Assembly (NCBI GenBank): GCA_002452265.1
Contig: DKEW01000013.1
Span: forward strand, 1-43,695
Length of the DNA: 43,695 nucleotides
DNA from: Pelobacter sp. UBA6812
Lineage (GTDB): Bacteria > Desulfobacterota > Desulfuromonadia > Desulfuromonadales > Syntrophotaleaceae
Reading direction: 5' to 3'
A program made the translations under genes and the position numbers. Below the pieces are notes generated by a model. That model searched no databases, was not told the DNA's origin, and saw nothing but the letters and a program-made list of their open reading frames with translations. Positions 7,238 through 16,573 of the stretch are shown one piece after another; the first letter of the stretch is position 1, and every line of letters starts with the position of its first letter.

Positions 7238-10200
7238 CTATGCAATAGCCGCCATGGCTATACGCCTGGCACTTCCGAGGTCGGTTTTTCCGGTACCTAA
7301 ACGAGGGATTTGGTCCACCGCCACGAACATAGCAGGGACCATAATGGGGATGATTTGGCCGAGCAGGCTTTTCTTGATTTCGTCACCCGATAGTTCGGAT
7401 TGCACAAGGGCTACGATACGCTCGCCTTTTTTGGCATCCGGCACTGCCACTGCGACAACCTCGGAACCTTCCGGAGTTACTTTGAGGATCGCGTCCTCCA
7501 CAGCCGCCAGACTGACCATCTCCCCCCCAATCTTGGCAAACCGCGAATAACGGCCGAGGATCGTCAAAAATCCGTCCTCGTCCAACATCCCCTTGTCGCC
7601 ACTTTTATACCAGCGAATGCCGTTTTGTTCGACGATGGCTTCCTTGGTCCGCTCCTCGTCGCCCAGGTAGCCCTGCATAATCTGGGTGCCACCGATGAGG
7701 ATCAATCCTGCTTCATCGGGTGGGAGGTCCTGCAGCGTCTGAGGATCGACGATCCGAAAGGTGCTGCCGGGCAGGGGCAGGCCGACGGTGCCCGGTTTGT
7801 GTCCCAACTGCACGGAAAAATCGTTCATATTCAAGGCATCGTTGACATTGACGCTGGCGACGGGCGTGGTTTCGGTGGTGCCGTAACCTTCGTGAATCTC
7901 CAGCCCGAAACGCTCGCGAAAAGCCTGGCGGATATCGTTCGGCAAACGTTCTGCTCCGGCGACTACCTGTCGCAGGCTGCGGAACATCAAGGGATGCAGC
8001 TTCTTATTGCGTGCGTACATGCCCAGGAAAGTCGGCGTTCCGCACAGGATGGTGACCCCGTGCTCGGCTACCAGACGACCGACTTTACGGGCATCGGTGG
8101 GATCCGGCTGACAGACCAGCGGGATGCCCTGCAACAGCGGTAAAAAGGTGGTAATGGTCAGGCCAAAGGCGTGAAACAGGGGCAAGGTAGCGAGGATGAC
8201 GTCATCCTGGCTGGCATTGAGCAAGCAGCTGACCTGACGGATGTTGCCGACGATGTTGGTATGGCTGAGCATGACGCCCTTGGGGTTGCCTTCGCTGCCG
8301 CTGCTGAACAGGATGGTTGCCGTATCTTCGCGGGAGGCCTGCTTGAAAAACAACGGCCGCAATATCATGGCTGGGAGTAGGCGTGCCATGAGCAGGCAAA
8401 GCAGCAGGCCCATCCGATTCAGGTTGCGTCGCACATCCTCCAGGTAGACCACCTGCCTGCCTTCAAAGGCTGCATCCAGATCGAACCCTTTGGCTCGAAG
8501 CCGGGTCAAAAAACGCTCCGAAGTCACGACTGTTTTAATCTCTGCTTTGGCCATGCACTTGGCCATGATGTCGGTACCGGCGGTGTAGTTGAGATTGACT
8601 ACCGTTCTGGCCCGCATCAGCAAGGCCAGGTTGGCTAGGATGCCGCCGGCACTGGGAGGCAGCAGGATGCCGACATTTTTGGCTTCGCCGACCAGCCTTG
8701 CGAGCTGTTTCGACATAGCCAGGCAGACTCCCAATAGACGTGTGCCGGAAAAAACGGTGCCGTCAGCGTCGGTGACGCAGGTGCTCCCCATATCCTGTTT
8801 GACCCGTTTGAGCCAGGAAACGGCCAGGGTGTCGAAGGTCTCGCTGTAATATTTCCAGGTTTCGATGGAAAGATGAAAAACCGCGGCCTTAACCTGGCGG
8901 GCATCGGCCTCCCGTGGCAGCGGCGTACCGAAGCTGACCGTAACGTCTCGCACTGTACCGCGCCCTGTTGTGCGCCGCAGTTTGGACGAAGCGAAAGAAA
9001 ATGCGCTACCCCAAAGGCCGCGAAGATAAAAGGGGACAATCACGCAATCGGCGTTACGCGCCGCCTCTTCAAAGCCTCGTTTGAATTCGCCAAGCTGGCC
9101 GTTACGGCTCAGAGCCCCCTCCGGAAACAGCGCCACAACTTCGCCCCTGTCCAGGGCTTTGCTTACTTCTTCCAGAGCGCTGCGAAAACCGCGTCCCGAG
9201 ATGGGAATAGCGTGAAATAGATCGAGCGCCCAGCGCCAGTACCAACGTTCGTAGAAGCTGCGTGCCATGACAAAGCGTAACGGCCGGGGTACTGCCAGTT
9301 GCAAAACAGCCCAGTCAAGGAAACTGGTATGGTTTCCAAGCAGCAACACACCGCCCTGGGAAGGGATGTTGTTAAGTCCTGAGACGGTAAGGTTATAACG
9401 TTGTGACACAACGACCCGTAACAGATACCGTAACAATGACTGGGGTAATTTCCACAGGGCGTAGATCGTACCGACCAACACGATGGCCGAGAGTATCTTA
9501 AACAAAGGGACGCTGCTTATTCCATAGTTTGCGGCCAGTAAGGTGCCGCCGAGAAAAAGCAGCATGGCAACGTTTTGCATGAAATTGTTGCCGGCCAAAA
9601 CCCGTCCAAGATCGCCCTCTTTGGCATTAAACTGGATGAGGGCGTTAAGGGGTACGACCAGCATGCCGCCGGCGATGCCGTACAGGAACAGCAGACTGCC
9701 CAGAGCCATGGGGTGGGTAATGCCTGGCAGCAGAAACAGGCAAAGGGTCATGATGACGGATGCGGCAGGAATCAGGCCCGTTTCGATATAATTTTTACTG
9801 CATCGCCCAGCCGTCATGGAGCCAAAAAATAACCCCACGCCCCCTACAGCCAGCATCCCCTGGGCAACGACTGTATTGTTTTCGCCGACGGTCGCCTTGA
9901 GATGGGCACCAAACGCGGCCAGTAGCACCTGATTTACTGCCCAGAAGATACTTAACCCTATCACCGCCAACCAGATGGTGTTGTTCCCGGACAGCAGTCG
10001 CAAGTTGGTGCGCAACTGTCGTCCGCTCAGGTAATCGGGCCATGCCAGGCACAGCCGCCGATCGCCGGGGATGGTTTTGGGCAATCCACGCGTCAGGAGT
10101 GTTTGCAATACGGCACCGGCCACCAAAAAATAGCCACTGGGTGCGATAGTGCGCAGAATGTCGCCCGGGGAGAGTGCGGAACCGTCTAGCAAATATTCGA

Positions 10201-10684
10201 AAATAATCGAATAGATCACGCCGCCAGCCAGGATCGCGACAATGGTGACCGATTGTACGATGGCATTGCCACTGGCAAGCTTCTCTTTGCCTACCAGTTC
10301 CTTAAGGTAAGCGTATTTGGCCGGTGAATAGATAGCACTTTGGGCGGCGAGCAGGAAGGTCAAGCCGAAGGCTGGCCAGAACAGGCCAAAGTGGTAACAG
10401 ATCACAATTAATATTGTCAGGGGGATGGTTGCGGCGGCACAGAGTTTGATGACGGTATTTTTGGCGAAGCGATCGGAGAGAAAGCCGCTGGGGGTAAATA
10501 GCAGAATGAACGGTAACAGAATCAATGCGTTGACTACCGCCGTCAGGGCAATTTGCTCCGTTCCTTCGTAACACTTAAAGACGACATTCTGAATAATAAT
10601 CTTATGACCGAGATCGGTTATGGTATTCAGCAACACCACCGCGATATAGGGGGTAAACCCGGGAATGCGAAACAGTTGCTTCAT
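7238..10684 (-). CDS. aas: LplT-PlsC-Aas fusion: lysophospholipid transporter / acyltransferase / acyl-ACP synthetase
   Basis: A 1148-residue three-part protein. Residues 1-~410 form an MFS-type transporter with about twelve membrane helices, like LplT, which flips lysophospholipids inward. Residues ~430-620 form a PlsC-type acyltransferase with the HTSFLD (Hx4D) motif and the FPEGALSRNG motif. Residues ~650-1148 form an AMP-forming ligase with TILFSSGSEGNPKG and the acyl-adenylate motifs GYGTTETTP and YKSGDKG. In E. coli these activities are split between lplT and aas. Together they take up lysophosphatidylethanolamine and re-acylate it using fatty acid activated on ACP. A strong GAGGAG site precedes ATG 10684. 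Confidence 0.88.
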   Translation of the reverse strand: MKQLFRIPGFTPYIAVVLLNTITDLGHKIIIQNVVFKCYEGTEQIALTAVVNALILLPFILLFTPSGFLSDRFAKNTVIKLCAAATIPLTILIVICYHFGLFWPAFGLTFLLAAQSAIYSPAKYAYLKELVGKEKLASGNAIVQSVTIVAILAGGVIYSIIFEYLLDGSALSPGDILRTIAPSGYFLVAGAVLQTLLTRGLPKTIPGDRRLCLAWPDYLSGRQLRTNLRLLSGNNTIWLAVIGLSIFWAVNQVLLAAFGAHLKATVGENNTVVAQGMLAVGGVGLFFGSMTAGRCSKNYIETGLIPAASVIMTLCLFLLPGITHPMALGSLLFLYGIAGGMLVVPLNALIQFNAKEGDLGRVLAGNNFMQNVAMLLFLGGTLLAANYGISSVPLFKILSAIVLVGTIYALWKLPQSLLRYLLRVVVSQRYNLTVSGLNNIPSQGGVLLLGNHTSFLDWAVLQLAVPRPLRFVMARSFYERWYWRWALDLFHAIPISGRGFRSALEEVSKALDRGEVVALFPEGALSRNGQLGEFKRGFEEAARNADCVIVPFYLRGLWGSAFSFASSKLRRTTGRGTVRDVTVSFGTPLPREADARQVKAAVFHLSIETWKYYSETFDTLAVSWLKRVKQDMGSTCVTDADGTVFSGTRLLGVCLAMSKQLARLVGEAKNVGILLPPSAGGILANLALLMRARTVVNLNYTAGTDIMAKCMAKAEIKTVVTSERFLTRLRAKGFDLDAAFEGRQVVYLEDVRRNLNRMGLLLCLLMARLLPAMILRPLFFKQASREDTATILFSSGSEGNPKGVMLSHTNIVGNIRQVSCLLNASQDDVILATLPLFHAFGLTITTFLPLLQGIPLVCQPDPTDARKVGRLVAEHGVTILCGTPTFLGMYARNKKLHPLMFRSLRQVVAGAERLPNDIRQAFRERFGLEIHEGYGTTETTPVASVNVNDALNMNDFSVQLGHKPGTVGLPLPGSTFRIVDPQTLQDLPPDEAGLILIGGTQIMQGYLGDEERTKEAIVEQNGIRWYKSGDKGMLDEDGFLTILGRYSRFAKIGGEMVSLAAVEDAILKVTPEGSEVVAVAVPDAKKGERIVALVQSELSGDEIKKSLLGQIIPIMVPAMFVAVDQIPRLGTGKTDLGSARRIAMAAIA

Positions 10685-10795
10685 GATTAGCTCCTCCTCA
10701 CAGCCTGGAAAACATGGCCAAGCTTGAAGTTTACGAATAAAATTCCATTAAATTCGATAAATTTTTTGCAAAGCTACAGAGTTCATTTGTATATG

Positions 10796-11482
10796 TCAAT
10801 GGTCAATGTCTATGCCACTACCATCCTGCAGCAATTTATGGTTGTATCTGTCCACCTTTCCGAAAGGTGAATAGACAGAATTTTGGTGCCACCAGATCAG
10901 GGTTATCATGACTCCAGCAGAAAGCCCAGCCGCGTGGGCCTGAGGCATAGCCGGCCATGCCGTCGCGGTAAACAGTGCTTTGTGGTGAAGGGCTTCCCAG
11001 GCGACTTTTAAGGTTGCGGCAAAGCCGACAATCGGTATCAGTACACTGCGACTGTTGCGCCATTGTTGAATCAAGCCGGCCGCCAGCAGGGTATTGAGAA
11101 GCCCGGAAAGGCCGCAATAGCGCAAGGGAGCCTGTCCCCACCAGAGCCAGGCATTCACCGCTACCATTCCACTCGCCATTATGGTGAGAAACTGCCGGTG
11201 GGAAAAACGGTCTTCAAACAACCACCCCAGGACCATCAACCCGGCCACATCCCAACAGAGATGCGAAAGGTCGCAATGCACAAGATGTCCGGTTACCAAC
11301 CTCCACCATTGGCCGTTTGCGACCGCTGCACGGTCAAAGACCCAAGCGGGCGCAGCTGGCCCGGCCCCAAGATAGAGTACCAGGGCCAGGGCGGCCATGG
11401 TCAGAGTCGACCATGGTACGCCCCGGGGGATATTATCCCTATGCGAAGAGCTTGAATGATCATGTGGAGTCTTGCTTGCCAT
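10796..11482 (-). CDS. rrtA: Rhombosortase (rhomboid-family intramembrane serine protease)
   Basis: A 228-residue membrane protein. The catalytic pair of the rhomboid fold is visible: Ser126 in CGLSG and His183 in QAHAAG. The conserved HLVHCDLSHL element is at residues 66-75. About six hydrophobic helices are present. The small size and the GLSG/H layout fit the rhombosortase subfamily, which cuts GlyGly-CTERM tails at the inner membrane. It starts 8 bases after the stop of the VIT/vWA gene, whose product ends with exactly such a tail, so the two are almost certainly one operon and enzyme and substrate. Confidence 0.85.
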   Translation of the reverse strand: MASKTPHDHSSSSHRDNIPRGVPWSTLTMAALALVLYLGAGPAAPAWVFDRAAVANGQWWRLVTGHLVHCDLSHLCWDVAGLMVLGWLFEDRFSHRQFLTIMASGMVAVNAWLWWGQAPLRYCGLSGLLNTLLAAGLIQQWRNSRSVLIPIVGFAATLKVAWEALHHKALFTATAWPAMPQAHAAGLSAGVMITLIWWHQNSVYSPFGKVDRYNHKLLQDGSGIDIDH

Positions 11483-11490
11483 GTCTGCTT

Positions 11491-13638
11491 CTATCCCTGA
11501 TTGCGTTTTTTTCTGTTAGCGTTCAAACGAAGCGCCGCCAGCGGTGCCATCAATAAGCCGTACCAAAGGTCCAGCGCACCGCCTCCTCCGCCACCACCGA
11601 AAGAAGGCCGGGGAGATGTAAACATCGGATTTCCACTGTCGACCCTTTTTGTATTTGCCGGTTGCACCGCTCGCTGCGCCTGAGCAGCGGTCTCCAGTTC
11701 ACGGCGGGACTTGTTGCGACGCTGCACTCCCCGTTGAGTGAACTGTTCTTCGGACATGACCACCATGGAGGTATAGTCCGTTACAAGGCTGTATTCCAAA
11801 GCCACATCTGTTATCCCCTGTTTAAAATCCGCCTCCTCACCGAAATCTTCAATTTCAGCCTGCATGTCTTCGATGGATGCATAAGCCCACAGGCGTTCTA
11901 CCTCGGGGTTTGAGACGTTGACTGTGGGGAAATTGAAGCGGGTCTGGTAGGTTTTACTCTCGCCGGTCACCTTGCCGGTAAGGCGTACGGTGGCTTCACC
12001 GCCCTTCCAGTAGTGGCCAAAGATAACCAGTTGTTGGCCCCGGTATAGGCTTCCGATTGTGCGCGGGGTTAAATCAGCCACCTTGATACCTTCGATGTCC
12101 AGTTTGACGCCATGCAGAGCCTCATGCGAGACCTTATCCATGGCCAGTAACAATTTACCGACAATGTCGTCGGCGTTGGAAATACTCAGGGCAAATCCGT
12201 TGGATGCCTTGGTGATAGCTTCGAGCAGGGGAACATTGGCACTGTTACCCATGATGAAAGTAAACAGACGGATATCTCTTTTTTCCAGAAGCTGGATAAA
12301 TTTTCGCTGCGCGGTTTCACCGACATTGGCTACACCATCCGTGACCAGGATAATGGCACCGGTACGGTCTGCATCGAGCCCCCGCAGACCCATTTCAAGT
12401 CCGGCAAACAGGTTGGTGCTGCTTGACGGGTTGATCTGGGCCACCTTGTCGCTCCAGATCGCCACGTTTTGCGCATTGGCGGTGACAAAACCGGAGGTCA
12501 GTTCATGGGCTTCATCATTGAACAGGACAATGCGGAATCGATCGTCGGCACGCATCTTTTTTAAGGCGCGCTGCACACCATCCGTCAATGTTGCATACTT
12601 ACCCCGCATGGAACCGGAAATGTCGAGTACGAAAATCCAGTCACGGCCTTCGGTGATCGGTTGGAGATCATCGCCAGGCGTTACGGTCAACATGAAGGTG
12701 CCTCGATCACTGCCTGCTTCTTTATGTGCAACCATATCGACGCTACCGGGTAGCCCCTGCTGGTGGCGCCAATAAATTACAAGGTCCTGATCCAGACGGT
12801 AGTCAGCATAACCTCGCTTGCCTGCCGACGACTGCTCTATGCGTTCATCTATCGATCCGGCAGAAGGGGTCTCAGGAAGGGGATTCGGGGCAAGGTCCGG
12901 GTTTTGAGCCATCGAGTCGGTTGCGTTGGTTGGGGCCTGGTTCGACAGTTGTATCAGCCAGTCACCGTTGGCATCACGGTTGATCTGGGCACCGGGGTGG
13001 TTGGGAAGACGTACCGCATCGATGGGGTACGAAGAACGAATGCGCATGTCGAAGCTGAAGTGCCCGGTGACTTCATCGTTAGCCGTCCAGAACGCCAGTT
13101 TTTCTTCATCGACGCCACCCTCTTCAAGGGGGTAGACGTAACTACCGATACCGGTATCGACATGGGCCGGTTGCAGGTAAACCAGTCGTATGCGGGTGTC
13201 TTGGCGAGAGCGAACCGGGGACACACTGATATCGAAGGTTTTGTAGTGATCCTTCTCGGTCAGTCCGGCATCCCGACCCGCGGTTTTTTCTTCTTCGTAA
13301 ATACGGCGTGCCTCTTTTTTCTCGAATATTTCTCCCGTGACAGGCTTGCCGTCAATCCACATGGTAAACTCGGCCACGGCAGCATGTTCCGGTACCGGGC
13401 AGGAATAAATAGCTTCCAGATCATGATCATGAGGGTTGTGAAATACCTGTTCTACGCTGGTTATGGCATACCCGTCTTCAATAACGACCTTTACCGTGTG
13501 ATCGCGAATAGCCAGGGCAGACAGTGAGCCGTCCTTTGGCGTCAGGAGCCCTGCGGCAAAAACCTGTGTCCACGAAAAGAACATAAAGAAGGCCAGAGCA
13601 GCTGCAACGGACATTACCCATTTTGTTCGCCGTGCCAT
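11491..13638 (-). CDS. VIT and von Willebrand A domain surface protein with GlyGly-CTERM tail
   Basis: A 715-residue exported protein. It has a signal peptide (residues 1-~29, hydrophobic core VAAALAFFMFF), a VIT domain at about residues 35-165 (TSVEQVFHNPHDHDLEAIYSCP), and a vWA domain at ~330-500 with the MIDAS motif DISGS at residues 339-343 and DRTGAIILVTDG downstream. The C-terminus, residues ~680-715, has seven glycines in a row, then a hydrophobic helix ALDLWYGLLMAPLAALRL, then a basic end RKKR. This is the GlyGly-CTERM signal recognised by rhombosortase. The overall layout resembles the 'marine proteobacterial sortase target' family, but with a rhombosortase instead of a sortase signal. 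AGGAGG precedes the ATG. Confidence 0.85.
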   Translation of the reverse strand: MARRTKWVMSVAAALAFFMFFSWTQVFAAGLLTPKDGSLSALAIRDHTVKVVIEDGYAITSVEQVFHNPHDHDLEAIYSCPVPEHAAVAEFTMWIDGKPVTGEIFEKKEARRIYEEEKTAGRDAGLTEKDHYKTFDISVSPVRSRQDTRIRLVYLQPAHVDTGIGSYVYPLEEGGVDEEKLAFWTANDEVTGHFSFDMRIRSSYPIDAVRLPNHPGAQINRDANGDWLIQLSNQAPTNATDSMAQNPDLAPNPLPETPSAGSIDERIEQSSAGKRGYADYRLDQDLVIYWRHQQGLPGSVDMVAHKEAGSDRGTFMLTVTPGDDLQPITEGRDWIFVLDISGSMRGKYATLTDGVQRALKKMRADDRFRIVLFNDEAHELTSGFVTANAQNVAIWSDKVAQINPSSSTNLFAGLEMGLRGLDADRTGAIILVTDGVANVGETAQRKFIQLLEKRDIRLFTFIMGNSANVPLLEAITKASNGFALSISNADDIVGKLLLAMDKVSHEALHGVKLDIEGIKVADLTPRTIGSLYRGQQLVIFGHYWKGGEATVRLTGKVTGESKTYQTRFNFPTVNVSNPEVERLWAYASIEDMQAEIEDFGEEADFKQGITDVALEYSLVTDYTSMVVMSEEQFTQRGVQRRNKSRRELETAAQAQRAVQPANTKRVDSGNPMFTSPRPSFGGGGGGGALDLWYGLLMAPLAALRLNANRKKRNQG

Positions 13639-13650
13639 TGTTTCCTCCTG

Positions 13651-13676
13651 TTAGTAAGTAAACGATTATTTACTAA
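13651..13676. promoter_or_regulatory. TetR-type operator upstream of the vWA-rhombosortase operon
   Basis: Seven-base perfect arms TTAGTAA and TTACTAA enclose GTAAA/TTTAC inner arms. The site shares CGTTTACTTACTAA with the operator in front of the TetR gene, 650 bases away. It lies 13 bases before the vWA start codon, so binding there should block transcription or initiation. Confidence 0.65.
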
Positions 13677-13677
13677 T

Positions 13678-13699
13678 GGAGGCAAAAAAATTTGCCTCC
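13678..13699 (-). terminator. Hairpin downstream of the TetR gene
   Basis: A perfect 9-base stem GGAGGCAAA / TTTGCCTCC with a 4-base loop, 11 bases after the TetR stop. No T tract follows, so termination is likely but not certain. Confidence 0.5.
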
Positions 13700-13709
13700 A
13701 GGCTATCGC

Positions 13710-14279
13710 TCAGATGCACCCCACCAATCTTAGGCAGGCGTTGATAACAAGTTTGACGGTTTGGTCATTGATTGATAAGCGCCCATAGCCATGCATGATC
13801 AGCGGCTGAAGGATGGCTCCCATCAAAAGACCGGCAAGCAAAACGGGATCCTGATCGCTGATGGCGCCTTCAGTCATCCCTTGGCGGATAAAGTTGATGG
13901 CCATATCGTTGGGATTGTTTTTTTCGTCCAGAATTGCCTGTTCCGGAAAGTTATGTTGACTGAGCAGGATAAAAGAGAAACGGTCCGGATGTTGAGCGTA
14001 ATAACGGTAAATATACCGTATTGCATCGGCAAGTCGGTCGGAGAACGTCCCCTTGCTTTGCAGGATCGGCAACAGCAAATCGGTAAAGTTCTTTAGTTCC
14101 TGGGAAAAGAGCTGCCATGCCATGGAGTTTTTGCTTTTGTAGTGCCTGTAAAGCGCTCCTTCCGTAGCTCCGGCCTCCAGGGCGATGTCTTTTAGGGTAG
14201 TTGCGGCCAGACCCTTACGGGAAAAAAGTTTGATTGCTGCCGTTTCGATGTTTGTTTTTTTACTGATGGGGCGTGCCAT
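13710..14279 (-). CDS. TetR/AcrR-family transcriptional regulator
   Basis: A 189-residue regulator. The N-terminal helix-turn-helix reads AAIKLFSRKGLAATTLKDIA then ATEGALYRHYKSKN, classic for TetR (residues ~12-58). The C-terminal ligand-binding domain is variable, as expected. GGAGGG lies 7 bases before ATG 14279, so I prefer this to the ATG five codons upstream. It is co-oriented with and directly upstream of the vWA-rhombosortase pair. Matching operators are in front of both, which implies that it represses itself and that operon. The inducer is unknown. Confidence 0.85.
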   Translation of the reverse strand: MARPISKKTNIETAAIKLFSRKGLAATTLKDIALEAGATEGALYRHYKSKNSMAWQLFSQELKNFTDLLLPILQSKGTFSDRLADAIRYIYRYYAQHPDRFSFILLSQHNFPEQAILDEKNNPNDMAINFIRQGMTEGAISDQDPVLLAGLLMGAILQPLIMHGYGRLSINDQTVKLVINACLRLVGCI

Positions 14280-14300
14280 GCTTGATCCCTCCATTTAATT

Positions 14301-14337
14301 TAAGTAAACGTTTACTTACTAATCATGGGGATGTCAA
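14301..14337 (-). promoter_or_regulatory. Promoter and operator of the TetR gene
   Basis: The 18-base perfect palindrome TAAGTAAACGTTTACTTA is at 14301-14318. On the minus strand a TTGACA -35 box (14337-14332) is followed after 17 bases by TAAACG at 14314-14309, so the operator sits on the -10 element. This is an autoregulation layout. Confidence 0.65.
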
Positions 14338-14401
14338 GTGAAAATTATTATTATCTTAAAGATAGGATCCGGGAAGGGAGGGGCAATAAGCATAAAGGCC
14401 C

Positions 14402-15610
14402 TTAAAATTGGCTGCCGACAACTTCAAGTTCCAGCGTTTTCAGTTCCTGGCAACGCTCGCGAACATGTTGCCGTGTTTTGCCAAGGATCAGTCCGCTTGC
14501 ACGCGGTAAGTTAGGCAGGTGCTCCGTCGCGTCTGGATTACAGGTAACCAGGGGCACGAACAATCCCTTATCCATGACGGTGTAAATCGATTTGATCATG
14601 CTTTGGTAAGAATTTGTGCTCCTTATCCCAGCCAGTCGCATGACAGGGGCACCATATTTTTTTTTAAGGTTGGCCGATAACAGTAATGCCGCTGTTGAGC
14701 CGTTAAGCCGAAAGTTCAGGTCGAATATCAAGATTCTTCCATCCTCCATAATAGCCATATCCATCCCAACACAACCGCAATAGCCATGCTTGTAGCCTTT
14801 TTCGGCAACCCTTCTACCAGCATCGATGGCCTCGGTGGGAGTTTGGCAGTTGTCATCGAGCCAGTTACCGAAGTATTTACCTTGCATATCGCTTATCTGC
14901 TCGGCACTTCCAAGGTACGATATTTCTCCTTTGGCAGTGATCGCGTAATTGAGGCAGAGATTGCGGGTCATGGGCAGATACTCTTCGGTGACGACATGCT
15001 GGCAGTTACGGAATAAATTTTCTGCGTACTGCAGGTCTTTAAGGTTGTGGCAGATCGCCACGTCACCGCCTCCGCCTGTTGTTTCGTTCGTCGCGGCCTT
15101 AACGACCACCGGCAGTGAGTCATGGACCAGAAATTGTCTGAGCTGCCGGGGCGAAACAATACGGCGGGCGGGTAATTGGCCAGCGTCGACCAGATGGCTA
15201 AGGTGGCCTTTGTTATTAAGAAAAGCGAGTGTCTCCGGGTTGATCCAGTAGGCATCAGGTCTTGCCTCGGAAGGGTGGGGGGCGTGTTGTAACGCGATTT
15301 TCAGACCTGTTCCCAGCAGCTTGCCTATTTGCAGGTCATGTTCCTTGTTGTTTTTATATCGTACGAGATTGCGCGCCTCGGCAAAACCAGCATCGCGTAG
15401 TAGCTGCATACCCTCGGCAGTCGCTACGCTGGCGGCACAGAGTACCGGCATGTCGTCGGCAATGGTCAGCATGCCGCCGCTGAGCATCTCTATGGCGATA
15501 GGATCCTGTGGCAGCCAGTTGCGGTTTTTTGGTGACGGGGTGGGGGCAAATGCCAATTCGCCACCGTAGATGTCGCCCAAAGTCATTTCAGGAAACAAAT
15601 CAGGTCTCAA
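14402..15610 (-). CDS. ATP-grasp family ligase
   Basis: A 402-residue protein. An ATP-grasp core is visible: VVVKAATNETTGGGGDVAI (glycine-rich ATP loop) in the middle, VTEEYLPMTRNLCLNYAI, and the metal-binding segment LIFDLNFRLNGSTAA near residue 310. ATP-grasp enzymes join a carboxylate to an amine or thiol through an acyl-phosphate. The substrate is unknown. The start is TTG 15610 with AAGGAGA upstream, overlapping the stop of the preceding ATP-grasp gene by 4 bases (TTGA), which implies translational coupling. Confidence 0.7.
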   Translation of the reverse strand: MRPDLFPEMTLGDIYGGELAFAPTPSPKNRNWLPQDPIAIEMLSGGMLTIADDMPVLCAASVATAEGMQLLRDAGFAEARNLVRYKNNKEHDLQIGKLLGTGLKIALQHAPHPSEARPDAYWINPETLAFLNNKGHLSHLVDAGQLPARRIVSPRQLRQFLVHDSLPVVVKAATNETTGGGGDVAICHNLKDLQYAENLFRNCQHVVTEEYLPMTRNLCLNYAITAKGEISYLGSAEQISDMQGKYFGNWLDDNCQTPTEAIDAGRRVAEKGYKHGYCGCVGMDMAIMEDGRILIFDLNFRLNGSTAALLLSANLKKKYGAPVMRLAGIRSTNSYQSMIKSIYTVMDKGLFVPLVTCNPDATEHLPNLPRASGLILGKTRQHVRERCQELKTLELEVVGSQF

Positions 15611-16539
15611 GCTATTGTCTCCTTGTTATCTGGATTTATAAAAGCCTGTACGGTAGGGCGGATATGCACCAATGACGGCAGACCTGCAGCCAGACTTTTA
15701 AGCAAGTCCATCTGGGTCTGAGACGCATTGTTGGGATTGAAGGACGGTGTGCGGTTGGCGTCCAGCAGTACCGCTTGATCCTCGACCATGACAAAATCGA
15801 ACTTGCCGTAATCGAAACCCATATCGGCGCGTGCTTGGCGTAATGAGTCGGGGATAGCGATACCTGTTTCGCGACGGATAATGTTGCTGGCTTTTACAAT
15901 CGGGTGTGAAGATACCGTTTTCTGGCTCATTTCGCTTTTCCCCATAAAAACCCACTGACGCAAACAATAATGATCATCCTCGCGTTCCGGTAGGAATTTT
16001 TCAACGACCAGATTCTTGTTCCACCAGACTGCTGAGGGAACTTCCATGGGGGACTCGTAGATGGGATAATTATCGGGAGTAAGGTAACCGCTTAAGTACC
16101 AGGGGAGCCGTTTTTTGATGCTGTCCACCAGTCGGGCGACAGGCTTGTTACGAGCCAGGCGCCTTTCCATCCCTCCGCCAAAATTCAGGTCGGTTTTGAC
16201 CAGAACTCTGCCATTGTAACCATCTGAAATGGTAATAATATTAGAGCTTATTTTGCGTTTTGATATAGTGCGGACCCTGCCATTGATGACGACCGGATAC
16301 CTTTCGCTAAAAGCCAGGTAGTTGTCTGGGATGACCGTTAGGTCGATGTGCATGAACAGGATATCGGCGGGTTCAAAATGTTCAATGCCCCGCAATATGA
16401 CCACCTCGATACCCATTTTTGTCCAAAAACCGATCAAAATATGCAGCAGGTAGGGGGTCTTCTCGAATTTTTGCTTGGCATGAGTGAGTATGGCAATTTT
16501 TATAGGCATGTTCGATGGGGCTATTCTGTTTGAGGTCAT
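15607..16539 (-). CDS. ATP-grasp family (RimK-like) ligase
   Basis: A 310-residue protein. A short N-terminal domain (KIAILTHAKQKF, ILFMHIDLT) is followed by an ATP-grasp fold. The metal-binding end FDFVMVEDQAVLLDANRTPS near residues 255-275 has the Asp and Asn ligands expected. The N-terminal ATG is at 16539, but MPIKIAIL at 16509 would also be a sensible start; neither has a good ribosome site. It is upstream of and overlaps a second ATP-grasp gene, so the pair probably acts on the same pathway. The product is unknown. Confidence 0.65.
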   Translation of the reverse strand: MTSNRIAPSNMPIKIAILTHAKQKFEKTPYLLHILIGFWTKMGIEVVILRGIEHFEPADILFMHIDLTVIPDNYLAFSERYPVVINGRVRTISKRKISSNIITISDGYNGRVLVKTDLNFGGGMERRLARNKPVARLVDSIKKRLPWYLSGYLTPDNYPIYESPMEVPSAVWWNKNLVVEKFLPEREDDHYCLRQWVFMGKSEMSQKTVSSHPIVKASNIIRRETGIAIPDSLRQARADMGFDYGKFDFVMVEDQAVLLDANRTPSFNPNNASQTQMDLLKSLAAGLPSLVHIRPTVQAFINPDNKETIA

Positions 16540-16573
16540 TGAACAACGGTTACAAAGGATTGCATATTGTGCA

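Noticed and set aside
7400..8143. A 247-residue open frame on the plus strand
   Set aside because: Antisense to the ligase part of the Aas fusion.
12763..13527. A 254-residue open frame on the plus strand
   Set aside because: Antisense to the vWA gene; no motifs.
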